A stretch of DNA of 64,000 nucleotides from Bradyrhizobium sp. NP1 (GCF_030378205.1 NZ_CP127385.1:3512001-3576000), one strand, 5' to 3'; counted from the stretch's first letter, positions 18,153 through 28,973 are shown. The notes: a model not told the origin generated them from the sequence alone. Numbers and translations are program-made.

Positions 18153-18318
18153 CCTCGTGGAGCGGATTTGACGTTCGCTACCTTCGTCCGGAGTCCTTGA
18201 TGCGAACGTCAAATCCAAAGCTCCACGAGCAACGAGAATTGCTCGTGGTCCTTATGATTTTAACATTCGCAAAAGAGCCTGCCGCAACGGAACGCGAATG
18301 CTAGAACCGGACCACTAG
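18153..18318. repeat. Two-module palindromic repeat, copy C
   Basis: Module 1: CTCGTGGAGCGGATTTGACG from 18153, complement GCGAACGTCAAATCC at about 18202-18216, then GCTCCACGAG. Module 2: CGTGGTCC at 18244 and TAACATTCGC with GCGAATGCTAGAA, ending GGACCACTAG at 18318. The CTA at 18315-18317 is the complement of the TAG stop of the leftward MFS gene. Confidence 0.88.
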
Positions 18319-19526
18319 GGCTCCGCTCGCCGCGCGTTCAGCATGACCAGCGCCGCCAGCGCCGCAAGGCTCAGCGCCGAGGACACGACCAGGATGCGGC
18401 TGCCCATCAGCTCGATCAAGAGGCCGAACAGCAGCGGCGCCGCCGCCTGCGCCAGCCGCGCCGGCGCGCCGATCAGCCCGAGCCGATAGGCGTAGTTCTT
18501 CGGCCCGAACATCGCGAGCGGCAGCGTGCCGCGGGCGATGGTCAGGACACCGTTGCCGGCGCCGTGGAAGATCGCGAATACGCTCGCCGCCGCACCGCCG
18601 GCAAGCGCCAGGATGGCCGCGCCGATCGGATGCATCACGCAGGCCAGGCGGGTCGAGACCAGCGGATGGTAGCGGCTGAGCAGGCTCGCCTCCGCGATGC
18701 GGGCCAGAACCTGCGCCGGCCCGATCAGCGCGCCGGCCGCCACCGCCTGCACCGGCGTCGCGCCGGCCGCCTCCAGGATGCGCGGCAGGTGTGCGGCCAT
18801 CGCGCCCGTCACGGTCCAGGCCGCCGCAAAAGTGAAGGCGAGCAGGATCATGACGCGGTCGATCGGGATGTGCGGCTTCTCCGACGGTTCAGTGGCGACC
18901 TTGGCGCCCTTGATCGCCGGCATCATCAGGAGGTTGAGCGGCAGCCCGATCAGAAGATGCGCGAGCGCCCAGGCCAGACAGGTGTCGCGCCAGCCGATGT
19001 GCTCCAGTCCGAGCGCGGTCAGCGGCCAGCCGACGGTCGAGGCAAAGCCCGCGATCAGCGTGATGCCGGTGATGGCGCCGCGCGCCGCCTCGCCGTAGGT
19101 GCGCCCGAGCGCGCCGAAGGCGGCATCGTAGAGGCCATAACCCATGCCGATGCCGAGCAGGAGCCATGCCGCGAACAGCATCGCCACGGAATGGGCGAAG
19201 CCGAGCACCGCCAGCCCCGCAGCCAGCAGAAGGTTGGAGAGCGACAGCACCTGGCGTCCGCCGACCCGGTCGATCTGGCGGCCGACGCGCGGGCCGAGCA
19301 TGGCCGAGATCACCAGTGCCGCGGAATAGGCGCCGAACACCCAGTTCGAGGACACGCCGAGGTCGCGCGCGATCGGGTCGGCCAGAATGGCCGGCAGGTA
19401 GACGCTGGAGGCCCAGGCCAGCGTTTGCGTGGTGCCGAGGGCCAGAATGACCGGGAGTTGCCGCCCCATCTCATCAAGCTTGTTGTTGCGCCGGCGGCCC
19501 TGCCATGAGGCATTTGCATCCGTCAT
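18315..19526 (-). CDS. MFS transporter
   Basis: 403 residues with about twelve hydrophobic segments. The loop between helices 2 and 3 reads GRQIDRVGGRQV, a variant of the MFS GxxxDRxGRR motif. Gly-rich helix SVAMLFAAWLLLGIGMGYGLY is typical. Substrate unknown; the family resembles monocarboxylate/oxalate-type permeases only in outline. Both ends abut copies of the two-module repeat, so the gene is an island between repeats C and D; its last three bases are inside repeat C. Confidence 0.86.
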   Translation of the reverse strand: MTDANASWQGRRRNNKLDEMGRQLPVILALGTTQTLAWASSVYLPAILADPIARDLGVSSNWVFGAYSAALVISAMLGPRVGRQIDRVGGRQVLSLSNLLLAAGLAVLGFAHSVAMLFAAWLLLGIGMGYGLYDAAFGALGRTYGEAARGAITGITLIAGFASTVGWPLTALGLEHIGWRDTCLAWALAHLLIGLPLNLLMMPAIKGAKVATEPSEKPHIPIDRVMILLAFTFAAAWTVTGAMAAHLPRILEAAGATPVQAVAAGALIGPAQVLARIAEASLLSRYHPLVSTRLACVMHPIGAAILALAGGAAASVFAIFHGAGNGVLTIARGTLPLAMFGPKNYAYRLGLIGAPARLAQAAAPLLFGLLIELMGSRILVVSSALSLAALAALVMLNARRAEP

Positions 19527-19545
19527 GAAACTGTCGTCAAGCTCG

Positions 19546-19709
19546 CTCGTGGAGCGGATTTGACGTTCGCTCCCATTTGCCGCGCCGCCCGCATGCGAAC
19601 GTCAAATCCAAAGCTCCACGAGATCAATATTTTGCTGGTGGTCCTTTGGTTCTGACATTCGCAAACGTGGCCCCGAGATGGGAAGCGAATGTCAGAATCG
19701 GACCTCCAG
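19546..19709. repeat. Two-module palindromic repeat, copy D
   Basis: The most complete copy. Module 1: CTCGTGGAGCGGATTTGACG from 19546, complement GCGAACGTCAAATCC at about 19596-19610, then GCTCCACGAG. A 14-base AT-rich linker follows. Module 2: GCTGGTGGTCC, TTCTGACATTCGC paired with GCGAATGTCAGAA, ending GGACCTCCAG. Confidence 0.88.
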
Positions 19710-19746
19710 CCTTCCGTCTTCGTGCATTGCCCGGCATAATCGACCC

Positions 19747-21006
19747 ATGGAACTCACCCCACGTCTGAACCTGATGAACTGGCTGGTCGGCCAGGGGCTG
19801 ACCGGCGTTCCCGAGAACGAGCTGCTGCGCGGCTTCTGCGAGCGCTGCTGCGCCGAAGGCCTCGATCTGTCGCGGGGGCTCGTTTTCATCGATACGCTGC
19901 ATCCGATCTATGAGGGACGCGGCTTCCGCTGGACCGATACCGAAACCAACGAGAGCGACGCGTTCGAGTACGGCTCGACCGCCGAGGGCGATGCCGCGCG
20001 AAACTGGCGGCGCTCGACCTTCTTCCACATGCTCGAGCACGGCCATGACGAGATGCAGATCGATCTGGCCGAGTGCGAGAAGCTCGACTTCTCGCAGATC
20101 GATGAGCTTGCCTCGAAGGGCCATCGGCATTTCCTCGCCTTCGTGCATCGCTTCGGCGAGACCGGCGCGCTCGGCCAGATGGACTGCTTCTATTCCTACT
20201 GGACGACACGGCGCGACAGAGGCTTTACGGAGCCCGAGCTGTCGTCGCTGCGCGACCTGGTGCCGATCCTGGGGCTCGCGATCAAGTCCGCAGCCCAGGT
20301 CGACATCGCGCGCACGCTGGGGCGCGTCTATCTCGGGCGCGACGCGGCCGATCGTGTGCTGCGCGGCCGCATCTCGCGCGGCGTGACCGAGCGCATCAAT
20401 GCCGTCCTGTGGTATTCCGATCTGCGCGGCTCGACGGGGATCAGCGAGAGCATCGGCCCCGGCGAGATCATCCCGTTCCTCAACGACTATGCGCAGGCCT
20501 CGATCGAGGCGATCCACGATGCCGGCGGCGACGTGTTGAAGCTGATCGGCGACGGCGTGCTCGCGATGTTCACCGGCGAGGACATGGCGGCGGCCCACCG
20601 CGCCGCGCTCAATGCCGAGCATCGCTTCCGCAAGAACATCGCAAAGCTCAACGCCCGCCGCTCGCAGGAGGGCCGCCCGGTCACCACGGCCTATATCGGC
20701 CTGCATGTCGGAGAGGTCTATTACGGCAATATCGGCAGCGACGACCGGCTCGATTTCACGGTGGTCGGTCCGGCCGTCAACGAGGTGAGCCGGATCGCCT
20801 CGATGTGCCGCTCGATCGACCGCGAATTTCTCGCCTCGACCGAGTTCCGTGCCGGGCTCGACACGACGGGACGCCGTTACATGGTTTCAACCGGCCGCTA
20901 CGCGCTGCGGGGCATCGGCCGCGCCCAGGAGCTCTACACGCTCGATCCCGACATGGCCTCGAACGAGGCCATGTCGGGAAGCTACGAGCGCTATCTGATG
21001 AGCTGA
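19747..21006 (+). CDS. Class III adenylate/guanylate cyclase
   Basis: The 419-residue protein has an N-terminal region of about 185 residues without a recognised domain, then a class III cyclase domain. Metal-binding Asp225 is in LWYSDLRGST and Asp269 in KLIGDGVLAMF. The purine site has Lys265 and Thr338 (DFTVVG), and transition-state Asn345 and Arg349 are in VNEVSRI. Lys with Thr instead of Asp is the class IIIb pattern, so cAMP is the likelier product. ATG 19747 is chosen because the upstream extension runs into repeat D. No membrane helix: cytosolic. Confidence 0.92.
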   Translation: MELTPRLNLMNWLVGQGLTGVPENELLRGFCERCCAEGLDLSRGLVFIDTLHPIYEGRGFRWTDTETNESDAFEYGSTAEGDAARNWRRSTFFHMLEHGHDEMQIDLAECEKLDFSQIDELASKGHRHFLAFVHRFGETGALGQMDCFYSYWTTRRDRGFTEPELSSLRDLVPILGLAIKSAAQVDIARTLGRVYLGRDAADRVLRGRISRGVTERINAVLWYSDLRGSTGISESIGPGEIIPFLNDYAQASIEAIHDAGGDVLKLIGDGVLAMFTGEDMAAAHRAALNAEHRFRKNIAKLNARRSQEGRPVTTAYIGLHVGEVYYGNIGSDDRLDFTVVGPAVNEVSRIASMCRSIDREFLASTEFRAGLDTTGRRYMVSTGRYALRGIGRAQELYTLDPDMASNEAMSGSYERYLMS

Positions 21007-21027
21007 TCGACTGCTGCGCGACGGCGC

Positions 21028-22275
21028 TCACGCCTTCGCGCAGTGGCCTTCGACCACCATGTCCGGCTGGCGCACCAGCGAGACGGCGGGCGACGCCAGG
21101 ATGACGATGGCCTGCGCGCCGAAGATTGCGACCGCGAGATAGAGGCACATCTCCGCGCCATAGAGCCCGCCGACGATCGCCCCCAGCGCCGAGCCAAGCG
21201 GACGGGCGCCATAGCTCATGATGTTGATGGCGGAAACCCGGCCCAGCAATCGCGGCGGCGTCACCGATTGGCGCAGCGTCGTGGTCGAGATCACCCACAG
21301 GATCGGCCCGACCCCGAGCAGGAAGAAGCTCAACCCCGCAAGCCATGGCGTCGGCACGACCGTGGTCAGCGCCATCACGACCGCGGCCAAGAAGCCGGCG
21401 ACGGGGCCAAGGCCGATCACGGTGCCGAAGGCGAGGCGCTGGATCGCGCGGGTCGCCAGCAGTGCGCCCACCACCATGCCCACGCCGTACATCGCCAGCA
21501 CCACGCCGACGCCGCTTGCGGACAGCGCGAGGTGCCGCACGGCGTAGGGCACGAACACCGCGAGCACGAGGAAGGAGGCGGTGTTGAAGATGAACTGGGT
21601 GATGAACACCGGCCGCAGCAGGGCGTGATGAAACACGAAGGCGGCGCCTTCCCGGATCTCCTGCAGCGGATGGCGGCGTGTGGCGGCCGGCCGCGCCGGC
21701 TCGTAGATGCCCGACAGCAGCACCACCGCGATCGCCGACAGCGCGGCCGCAACGCCAAAGGCGGGCGCGGCCCCGATCCACCCGACCAGCACGCCGCCGA
21801 GCGCCGGCCCCGAGGCGAACGCGACGGTGCGTGCGAGCTCGATCCTGGCATTGGCAGCCGGCAGCATGTCCGGGCTCACCAGGGACGGCACCAGCGCCGG
21901 CGCGGCCACGCTGTAGGCCACCGTGCCGCACACCGCGACGAAGCCGAGCAGCGCGAGCAGCGGCATCGTCAGGCCGCCGAGCCAGATCAGCGCCAGCACG
22001 GCGGCGAGCGCCGCGGCGCGCAGCGCCTCCGAGCCCGCCATCAGGAAGCGCCGCGAGATGCGGTCGGCAAGCAGGCCGGCGGGGATCGCGAACAGGATGA
22101 AGGGCAGGGTCAGCGCTGTCTGCAACAGGCCGGTCTGGCCCTCGCCGACGCCGAGCAGGAGCACGGCGACGATGGGCGCTGCGGCCAGCGCGATCTGCTC
22201 GGCGGACTGCGCGGCGAGGTTGGACCACGCCAGGCGGTTGAAGGTCGGGGGCAGGTGGGGCGTGGATTCGCTCAT
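21028..22275 (-). CDS. MFS transporter, enterobactin-exporter-like (MFS_3)
   Basis: Twelve-helix permease of 415 residues; MSESTPHLPPTFNRLAWSN at the start and AGLLADRISRRFLM as the loop 2-3 motif. The DRxSRR loop, and QSVTPPRLLGRVSA before helix 10, are typical of the EntS/MFS_3 group, many of which export siderophores or drugs. The ATG at 22275 has GGGAG eight bases upstream; the longer reading from 22305 lacks one. It is divergent from mntH, but no siderophore genes are nearby. Confidence 0.88.
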   Translation of the reverse strand: MSESTPHLPPTFNRLAWSNLAAQSAEQIALAAAPIVAVLLLGVGEGQTGLLQTALTLPFILFAIPAGLLADRISRRFLMAGSEALRAAALAAVLALIWLGGLTMPLLALLGFVAVCGTVAYSVAAPALVPSLVSPDMLPAANARIELARTVAFASGPALGGVLVGWIGAAPAFGVAAALSAIAVVLLSGIYEPARPAATRRHPLQEIREGAAFVFHHALLRPVFITQFIFNTASFLVLAVFVPYAVRHLALSASGVGVVLAMYGVGMVVGALLATRAIQRLAFGTVIGLGPVAGFLAAVVMALTTVVPTPWLAGLSFFLLGVGPILWVISTTTLRQSVTPPRLLGRVSAINIMSYGARPLGSALGAIVGGLYGAEMCLYLAVAIFGAQAIVILASPAVSLVRQPDMVVEGHCAKA

Positions 22276-22396
22276 GGGGAACTCCCGTTGCAGTGTTGTT
22301 CGCACCGTGGAGCCCTCTCAGGTCCAAACCCACCCGATTTACCCGCCCGATTTCCGAGTTCCTCACTTTCGCGCCAGGTTTTCACTTTCGTGCTAG

Positions 22397-22421
22397 ATGC
22401 AGTTGCAAATGAGTTGCAATA
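22397..22421 (+). promoter_or_regulatory. Candidate Mur (Fur-family, Mn-responsive) site before mntH
   Basis: ATGCAGTTGCAAATGAG-TTGCAATA contains three TGCA steps, with TTGCAA twice, 29 bases before the mntH ATG. In Bradyrhizobium japonicum mntH is repressed by Mur under manganese sufficiency, and rhizobial Mur sites are TGCA-rich. Match judged by eye. Confidence 0.5.
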
Positions 22422-22449
22422 AAGAACGAGTTCGGCTTACTTTGATGGT

Positions 22450-23832
22450 ATGGACGCGCGATCACCCGGCTTGGCTTCCGAATCCTCGGCAGAAGTGGCT
22501 CCGACCGCGCCGGACGGCTTGGGCTGGCGTGGCGAGCGCGGTGATCCGTCGCTGGCGGGCATGTTCGCCTCGGTGCGCACAGCCAGGGATGGTTCGTTCG
22601 GGCGCAAGCTGCTGGCCTTCCTCGGGCCCGGCTATCTGGTCGCGGTCGGCTACATGGACCCCGGCAACTGGGCCACCTCGCTCGCCGGCGGCTCCAAGTT
22701 CGGCTACGCGCTGCTGACCATCGCGCTGTTGTCCAACGTGATGGCGATCGTGCTGCAGTCGCTCTGCACCCGGCTCGGCGTCGGCGCCGGGCGCGACCTC
22801 GCGCAGGCCTGTCGCGACGCCTTTCCGCGCTGGGTTGCGTTTCCGCTCTGGCTGTCAGCGGAGATCGCGATCACCGCGACCGATCTGGCCGAGGTGATCG
22901 GCACCGCGATCGGGCTCAACCTGCTGTTCCACATCCCGCTCGAGATCGGCGTCATCATCACGGCGCTTGATGTTTTCCTGATCCTGGCGCTGCAGGCCTT
23001 CGGCTTCCGCTGGATCGAGGCTTTCGTGGTGGCGATGCTGGGCGTGATCGCGGCCTGCTTTGCCGTGCAGATCGCGCTCGCCGATCCCGACTGGGGCGCC
23101 GTCATCCGCGGTTTTGCGCCGACCACCGAGATCCTGCGCAACCCCGAGATGCTCTATCTCGCGCTCGGCATCCTCGGCGCGACCGTGATGCCGCATAACC
23201 TCTATTTGCATTCGGGCCTGGTGCAGACCCGCGGCTACGGCCCCTCGCTTGCGGAGAGGCGCGAGGCGATCACGCTTGCCAATATCGATTCCGCGATCGC
23301 GCTGTGCCTTGCGCTCACCATCAACGCCTCGATCCTGATCCTGGCTGGCGCGACCTTCCACCGGACCGGCAGGACCGACGTCGCCGAGCTCGACCAGGCG
23401 CATGCATTTCTGGCGCCGCTGCTCGGCTCGACGCTGGCGCCGACGCTGTTTGCGATCGCGCTGCTGTGTTGCGGGTTGAATTCCACCATCACGGCGACGC
23501 TGTCGGGCCAGATCGTGATGGAAGGCTTCCTGAACTGGCGGATCGCGCCGTGGCTGAGGCGGCTGGTGACGCGGCTGATCGCGATCGTGCCTGCCGTGGT
23601 GGTAACGATCTGGGCCGGCGAGAAGGCAACCGGGCAACTCCTGATCCTGAGCCAGGTCGTGCTCAGCCTGCAATTGCCGTTCGCCGTGGTGCCGCTCGTG
23701 ATGTTCACGGCCGACCGCACCAAGATGGGACCGTTCACCGCGCCGCGCTGGCTCACCGTCGCTGCAGCGCTGATCGCGGCCTTGATCATCGCGCTGAACG
23801 CGAAGCTGGTGTTCGATCTGATAGTGCGATGA
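22450..23832 (+). CDS. mntH: Mn2+ transporter, NRAMP family
   Basis: Proton-coupled manganese uptake across the inner membrane; the major Mn importer in B. japonicum. The 460-residue protein has eleven helices with the metal-binding DPGN motif ([16 protein letters not shown]) in helix 1 and [10 protein letters not shown] in helix 6. The first 50 residues are a polar N-terminal tail. The TGCA-rich site just upstream fits Mn-dependent repression. Confidence 0.94.
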   Translation: MDARSPGLASESSAEVAPTAPDGLGWRGERGDPSLAGMFASVRTARDGSFGRKLLAFLGPGYLVAVGYMDPGNWATSLAGGSKFGYALLTIALLSNVMAIVLQSLCTRLGVGAGRDLAQACRDAFPRWVAFPLWLSAEIAITATDLAEVIGTAIGLNLLFHIPLEIGVIITALDVFLILALQAFGFRWIEAFVVAMLGVIAACFAVQIALADPDWGAVIRGFAPTTEILRNPEMLYLALGILGATVMPHNLYLHSGLVQTRGYGPSLAERREAITLANIDSAIALCLALTINASILILAGATFHRTGRTDVAELDQAHAFLAPLLGSTLAPTLFAIALLCCGLNSTITATLSGQIVMEGFLNWRIAPWLRRLVTRLIAIVPAVVVTIWAGEKATGQLLILSQVVLSLQLPFAVVPLVMFTADRTKMGPFTAPRWLTVAAALIAALIIALNAKLVFDLIVR

Positions 23833-23989
23833 GCGAGGCACGCGCGATTCTTAAGGCCGCGTTTTCAAATTCAATGCTGTTTTGGGCACGGCAAAGAGCA
23901 ATGCGTTAAGGCTGGAGCTGCGTTGGATTGGATGCCGGCCCTGCGATGTGCGACGAATGCCGCGGCAGATTGATTGCTGCGGCCATCAG

Positions 23990-24757
23990 ATGGACAGAAA
24001 ACCACTTCTTCTCGTTTCCGCCTGGCTCGTCTTTGCGACGGGCCTGATCGGCCTCGGCTTCTATAACAGGACGGCCTTCCAGTGGACGTTCGACAATAAT
24101 CTCGCGCGCTATCCGCTGGCCGCTTCGATCGCGGCGCAGGATCCCGACCTGAGAGAGCTCTTTCTTCGCCGCACGGAGGCCGCCTTCAACAAGGGCGGCT
24201 GGCGCGCGGCCAATGGAGCACTCAAGGCGAGCCTTGCCGCCGAAGTGGAGATTTATGCCGACGACGCCCATTTGAACGCCGTATTGCGTGCGCGTTTGGC
24301 GGTGCTGCTCAAGCTTGCGGCCGATCCGCCGGCCTGCAAGGCCTATGTCCTGGCCGGGGCCGAGGCGAATGAATTCCCGCGGGCACGACAGGAATTTGCC
24401 GCGCTCGAGCGGGCCAACCGCGCCGCCATCGAGAACGGCTTCGACCGGAAAATGCGCGGTGAGAACAGGACGTCGCCTAGCGATGCCGAGATTGCCGATA
24501 TTTATGACTCTCTCGGCAGCGGACCGGTCGACGCGCTCACGCCGGCGGAATTGGCTGCCGAAGCGCGGGATCTCGACAGCGATGCCGAACTGCGTTGCCG
24601 CGCCAGGATCAAGCGTGAGAAAAATCTGGCGGCGCTGGATGACCGCGATGCCGCCCGCATCGAGCGCATCTTGCTGACCACTCTCGCAGGGGTTGATATT
24701 GCAGGCGCATTGTCGAAGCTCTGCCGCGAGCAGGGAAATGGCCTGGTCTGCTCCTGA
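23990..24757 (+). CDS. Membrane-anchored protein, unknown
   Basis: 255 residues. MDRKPLLLVSAWLVFATGLIGLGFY gives an N-terminal anchor or uncleaved signal, so ATG 23990 is preferred over the longer reading from 23882. The rest is helical, Ala/Arg/Glu rich, with cysteines at CKAY, CRAR, and the end LCREQGNGLVCS. No family recognised. Its TGA stop (24755-24757) is the first three bases of the next repeat. Confidence 0.75.
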   Translation: MDRKPLLLVSAWLVFATGLIGLGFYNRTAFQWTFDNNLARYPLAASIAAQDPDLRELFLRRTEAAFNKGGWRAANGALKASLAAEVEIYADDAHLNAVLRARLAVLLKLAADPPACKAYVLAGAEANEFPRARQEFAALERANRAAIENGFDRKMRGENRTSPSDAEIADIYDSLGSGPVDALTPAELAAEARDLDSDAELRCRARIKREKNLAALDDRDAARIERILLTTLAGVDIAGALSKLCREQGNGLVCS

Positions 24758-24880
24758 AGCGCGATGGCTTTAGGTTGAACCGCATCCCGCTTCAGGTTCT
24801 TATTTGAGCATGATCTCCGCGCAAACGCGTTTTGCGTTTGTCGCGACGGAAAACCGGTATCCACTTTTCCGGATCATGCT
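24755..24880. repeat. Two-part palindromic repeat (AGCATGATC / GATCATGCT type)
   Basis: Part 1: TGAAGCG at 24755 and CGCTTCA near 24793 enclose ATGGCTTTAGGTTGAACCGCAT. Part 2: GAGCATGATC near 24806 and GATCATGCT ending 24880 enclose a nested CGCAAACGC/GCGTTTG stem and the block GGAAAACCGGTATCCACTTT. Elements with GGAAAACCGG-TTCCACTTTTCCGGATCATGC are frequent in Rhizobiales intergenic DNA (from memory). Confidence 0.8.
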
Positions 24881-24892
24881 TTGGCCGCCGCC

Positions 24893-25666
24893 TCAGTCCT
24901 GCGGCTCGGATGCCTCGCCGGAGGCGTCGACCCTGAGCCAGCCTGATGGCGCCAGCCGCTGCTGCGGCAGGAAGCGGCCCTTGTAATCCATCTTCTTGGA
25001 GCCCTCGATCCAGTAGCCGAGATAGACGTAGGGCAGGCCCTGCCGGCGGGCGCGGGTGATATGGTCGAGGATCATGAAGGTGCCGAGCGATCGGCTTTCC
25101 TCCGACGGCTCGAAGAAGGAATAGACCATCGACAGCCCGTCGCTCAGCACGTCGGTCAGCGCCACGGCCAGAAGGTCGGCGCCGCGGCCGGTGATGCCGC
25201 TGTCGGGCGTGCGGCGGCGATACTCGATGATGCGGGTCTCGACGTGGCTGTCTTCCACCATCATCGCGTAGTCGAGCACGGTCATGTCGGCCATGCCGCC
25301 ATGGCGGTGCCGGCGGTCGAGATAGGCCCGGAAGATGGAATATTGTTCCGAGGTCGGCACGGCGCTGCGCTGCTCGCCGATGATGTCGGCATTGCGCGCC
25401 AGCACCTTGCGGAAGTTGCGGGAGGGGCGGAATTCGTTGGCGACCACGCGCACGGAGACGCAGGCGCGGCACTGGTCGCAGGCCGGACGATAGGCGATCG
25501 ACTGGCTGCGCCGGAAGCCGCCATGGGTCAGGAGGTCGTTGAGGTCGCCGGCCTTGTCGCCAACCAGATGTGTGAACACCTTGCGCTCGTGTCGACCCGG
25601 CAGGTAGGGGCAGGGCGAGGGCGCCGTCAGATAGAATTGCGGGGTATCACGCGAATGTTGGGTCAA
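24893..25666 (-). CDS. bpt: Aspartate/glutamate leucyltransferase (N-end rule)
   Basis: Transfers Leu from leucyl-tRNA to proteins with N-terminal Asp or Glu, marking them for ClpS/ClpAP. The 257-residue protein opens with [21 protein letters not shown] and keeps [24 protein letters not shown], the cysteine-containing ATE N-domain, then the GNAT-like C-domain ending with [17 protein letters not shown]. Bacterial members are Bpt; older annotations call them arginyl-tRNA transferase (ate). Confidence 0.94.
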   Translation of the reverse strand: MTQHSRDTPQFYLTAPSPCPYLPGRHERKVFTHLVGDKAGDLNDLLTHGGFRRSQSIAYRPACDQCRACVSVRVVANEFRPSRNFRKVLARNADIIGEQRSAVPTSEQYSIFRAYLDRRHRHGGMADMTVLDYAMMVEDSHVETRIIEYRRRTPDSGITGRGADLLAVALTDVLSDGLSMVYSFFEPSEESRSLGTFMILDHITRARRQGLPYVYLGYWIEGSKKMDYKGRFLPQQRLAPSGWLRVDASGEASEPQD

Positions 25667-25745
25667 GGGGTCTCGTCACGCCTCCGAAAGCGCCGTCATG
25701 GAGCATCGCGCTACGGAGCTTAACGGTCAATCGGTTTAAATACGT

Positions 25746-26294
25746 TCAATAAGTCCGCGCGGCCTGCGCCACCTCGGCGCGAACCGAATTGTTGATGATC
25801 ACGGTTCCGAGCACGACATCGTGTAGCAGCCGGCGGCGCGCATTAAACAGGCCGACCAGCAGCACGAGCGGCGACAGCACGGAAATCGAAATCCAGAACA
25901 GCACCGCGTGCATCGCCCCCAGCACGAAATAGCCGGGTGCGCCGTACCAGGTGCGCAATTCCAGGTCCATCACGCGCATGCCGATGGTGGCCGAATGCGG
26001 CCCGCCCAGCGAGGCGCCGTAGTAAATCACAGCCCAGATCACAGAGGCCGGAGAGACCAGCCAGAACAGCGCCCAGCCGAGGCCGAGTGTGACCACACCG
26101 AACACGGCGATGAAGATCACCGCCAGGATGACGGGAACCGACAGCACCAGCAGGTCGATGAAGAATGCAACCACCCGGCGCGTCAGCGCGCCGCGAAACA
26201 GTTCCGGCTGCAACCAGGGATCGAACGCATGCGGCGGCACATTGCCGCTGTTCCAGCCGCCGGTACTGCCGTTACCCGAACCCGTGTAAGACAT
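25746..26294 (-). CDS. RDD family membrane protein
   Basis: The 182-residue protein has a Gly/Asn-rich N-terminal tail, then an RDD domain of three or four helices: RRVVAFFIDLLVLS carries the Arg and Asp of the signature, and ATIGMRVMDLELRTWYG is the usual amphipathic segment. ATG 26294 has a strong GGAGG upstream, unlike the longer reading from 26327. Transport or stress roles are reported for a few RDD proteins; none can be assigned here. It lies beside hemB in the same orientation. Confidence 0.88.
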   Translation of the reverse strand: MSYTGSGNGSTGGWNSGNVPPHAFDPWLQPELFRGALTRRVVAFFIDLLVLSVPVILAVIFIAVFGVVTLGLGWALFWLVSPASVIWAVIYYGASLGGPHSATIGMRVMDLELRTWYGAPGYFVLGAMHAVLFWISISVLSPLVLLVGLFNARRRLLHDVVLGTVIINNSVRAEVAQAARTY

Positions 26295-26417
26295 GACCCG
26301 TCCTCCGTGTGGTCCCGTGCAGGACATGGGAACCGCGGGCCCGCTTGCAAGCCCCCGGGAGGATAGGCAGCAGCAACATTCCGGCGATTCCGCGGCCGGG
26401 CCGCGTTCGCTCTAACC

Positions 26418-27575
<1,158 letters not shown>

Positions 27576-27625
27576 TCATGACTGCGCGATGGAGAGCGAT
27601 TTTCTTGCCCTTGGCGGACGTTTCG

Positions 27626-28084
27626 ATGTCTGAGCTTCACGGCCGCGATCCGCGCGACGGCGCGATGTCGGTGGAGGCGATTTCGTCCGACCGCGTCGAA
27701 AGCGACGACAATGTCTGGACGCGACGGCTCGTGCTGTTTCTGCGCGTGATGGCGGTCGTCTCGATCCTCAAGGGCCTCTATCACTGGGCGCAGGTGACGG
27801 GTTTCGTCGGCGGCGAGGAGGAGGCGTTCGAGAACCAGGCGATGGCCTGGCAGGCGGCGACCGTCTATTTCGCCGTCATCGAACTCGTCGCCGCCGTGGG
27901 CCTGTGGCTCGCGACGCCCTGGGGCGCGGTGGTGTGGCTGACGACCGTGGTGTCGATGGCGGTGATCGAGCTGATGTTCCCTGGAATCTATGGCGGCAGC
28001 CTGCTCGTGGTGGGGTTCGAAGCGATCATGCTCGCGGCCTATCTTGCGCTCGCCTGGATGGCCGCGCGCGAACGCCCGCCATAG
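27626..28084 (+). CDS. DUF6163-like membrane protein
   Basis: 152 residues with four hydrophobic segments (about 38-60, 72-92, 98-118 and 124-144) after a charged N-terminal tail. MSELHGRDPRD at 27626 is the best start; the earlier ATGs at 27554 and 27578 run back into the hemB promoter. The segment WTRRLVLFLRVMAVVSILKG is characteristic of a protein found next to hemB in Bradyrhizobium relatives, which I believe is DUF6163; function unknown. Confidence 0.75.
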   Translation: MSELHGRDPRDGAMSVEAISSDRVESDDNVWTRRLVLFLRVMAVVSILKGLYHWAQVTGFVGGEEEAFENQAMAWQAATVYFAVIELVAAVGLWLATPWGAVVWLTTVVSMAVIELMFPGIYGGSLLVVGFEAIMLAAYLALAWMAARERPP

Positions 28085-28457
28085 GCGTCGCGGGGATCGG
28101 GCCGGGCCGGAACCCACGGTCCTGTCCTAAAATTTTCGGCGATTTTGCCGGTAACCTTTGGGCAACCGTGACAGGGACGCCACACCTCTTACGCAGACCT
28201 TATCCGCGCCGGCCGACCTGTTTTGGAATGCGACACCGGGTGCAGACGAAGCGTGAACAGGGCGGCGAGACCGTCAATGGAAAGTTGCAGGAAGTCCTTG
28301 GCGCGCAGGCTTAATCCGCGATTCACTGTCTTAAATTCATTCTCTCTTTATTGTCTTATTTAAGCGGATGTTCAAACCGCCCCCTTAAGTTGCGGCTATC
28401 AGGCGGGACAAAAGTTTCGTCGAATAAGTCGATAAAAACGACAACAGGGGAAGTGTC
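28085..28457. other. Intergenic region upstream of ldtR
   Basis: 373 bases with no supported gene. The last 130 bases are AT-rich compared with the surroundings (TTTATTGTCTTATTTAAGCGG at about 28347-28367) and probably contain the ldtR promoter. No operator is identified. Confidence 0.5.
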
Positions 28458-28973
28458 ATGATGAAAGCCGTTGCGACGGCGGTGGAGACCGCTGAGCGTG
28501 TACCCGGCCAGTCGCCGGTCCAGTCGCTCTATCTCGAAGCCCTGACGCTGGTGGAACGGCTGCATCGCCGTCTGCTCGACGTCATCAAGGATGAATTCGA
28601 TCGCCGTGGTCGCGCCGACATCAATTCGGTGCAGGCGCTGCTGCTCTACAACATCGGCGACAAGGAGCTGACCGCGGGCGAGCTGCGCACGCGCGGTTAT
28701 TATCTCGGCTCCAACGTTTCCTACAACCTGAAGAAGCTCGTCGAGCTCGGCTTCCTCGATCATCAGCGCTCGCGCGTCGATCGTCGTTCGGTGCGCATCC
28801 GCCTGACCCCGCAGGGCCAGGAGATCCGCCGCATCGTCGACGCGCTCTACCAGAAGCACGTCAAGACGGTGGAGCAGGTCGGCGGCATCTCGAACGAGGA
28901 GTTCGCGACGCTGAACAAGTCGCTGCATCGGCTCGAGCGCTTCTGGACCGACCAGATCCTGTATCGGCTCTGA
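28458..28973 (+). CDS. ldtR: MarR-family transcriptional regulator LdtR
   Basis: DNA-binding regulator of 171 residues known in Rhizobiales and Liberibacter, where it controls an L,D-transpeptidase gene, cell shape and osmotic tolerance. The winged helix-turn-helix lies at about residues 60-120: LTAGELRTRGYYLGSNVSYNLKK is the recognition region and RSRVDRRSVRIRLTPQG the wing. GGGGAAGTG (28447-28455) is the ribosome-binding site. No ldtP target is adjacent. Confidence 0.88.
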   Translation: MMKAVATAVETAERVPGQSPVQSLYLEALTLVERLHRRLLDVIKDEFDRRGRADINSVQALLLYNIGDKELTAGELRTRGYYLGSNVSYNLKKLVELGFLDHQRSRVDRRSVRIRLTPQGQEIRRIVDALYQKHVKTVEQVGGISNEEFATLNKSLHRLERFWTDQILYRL

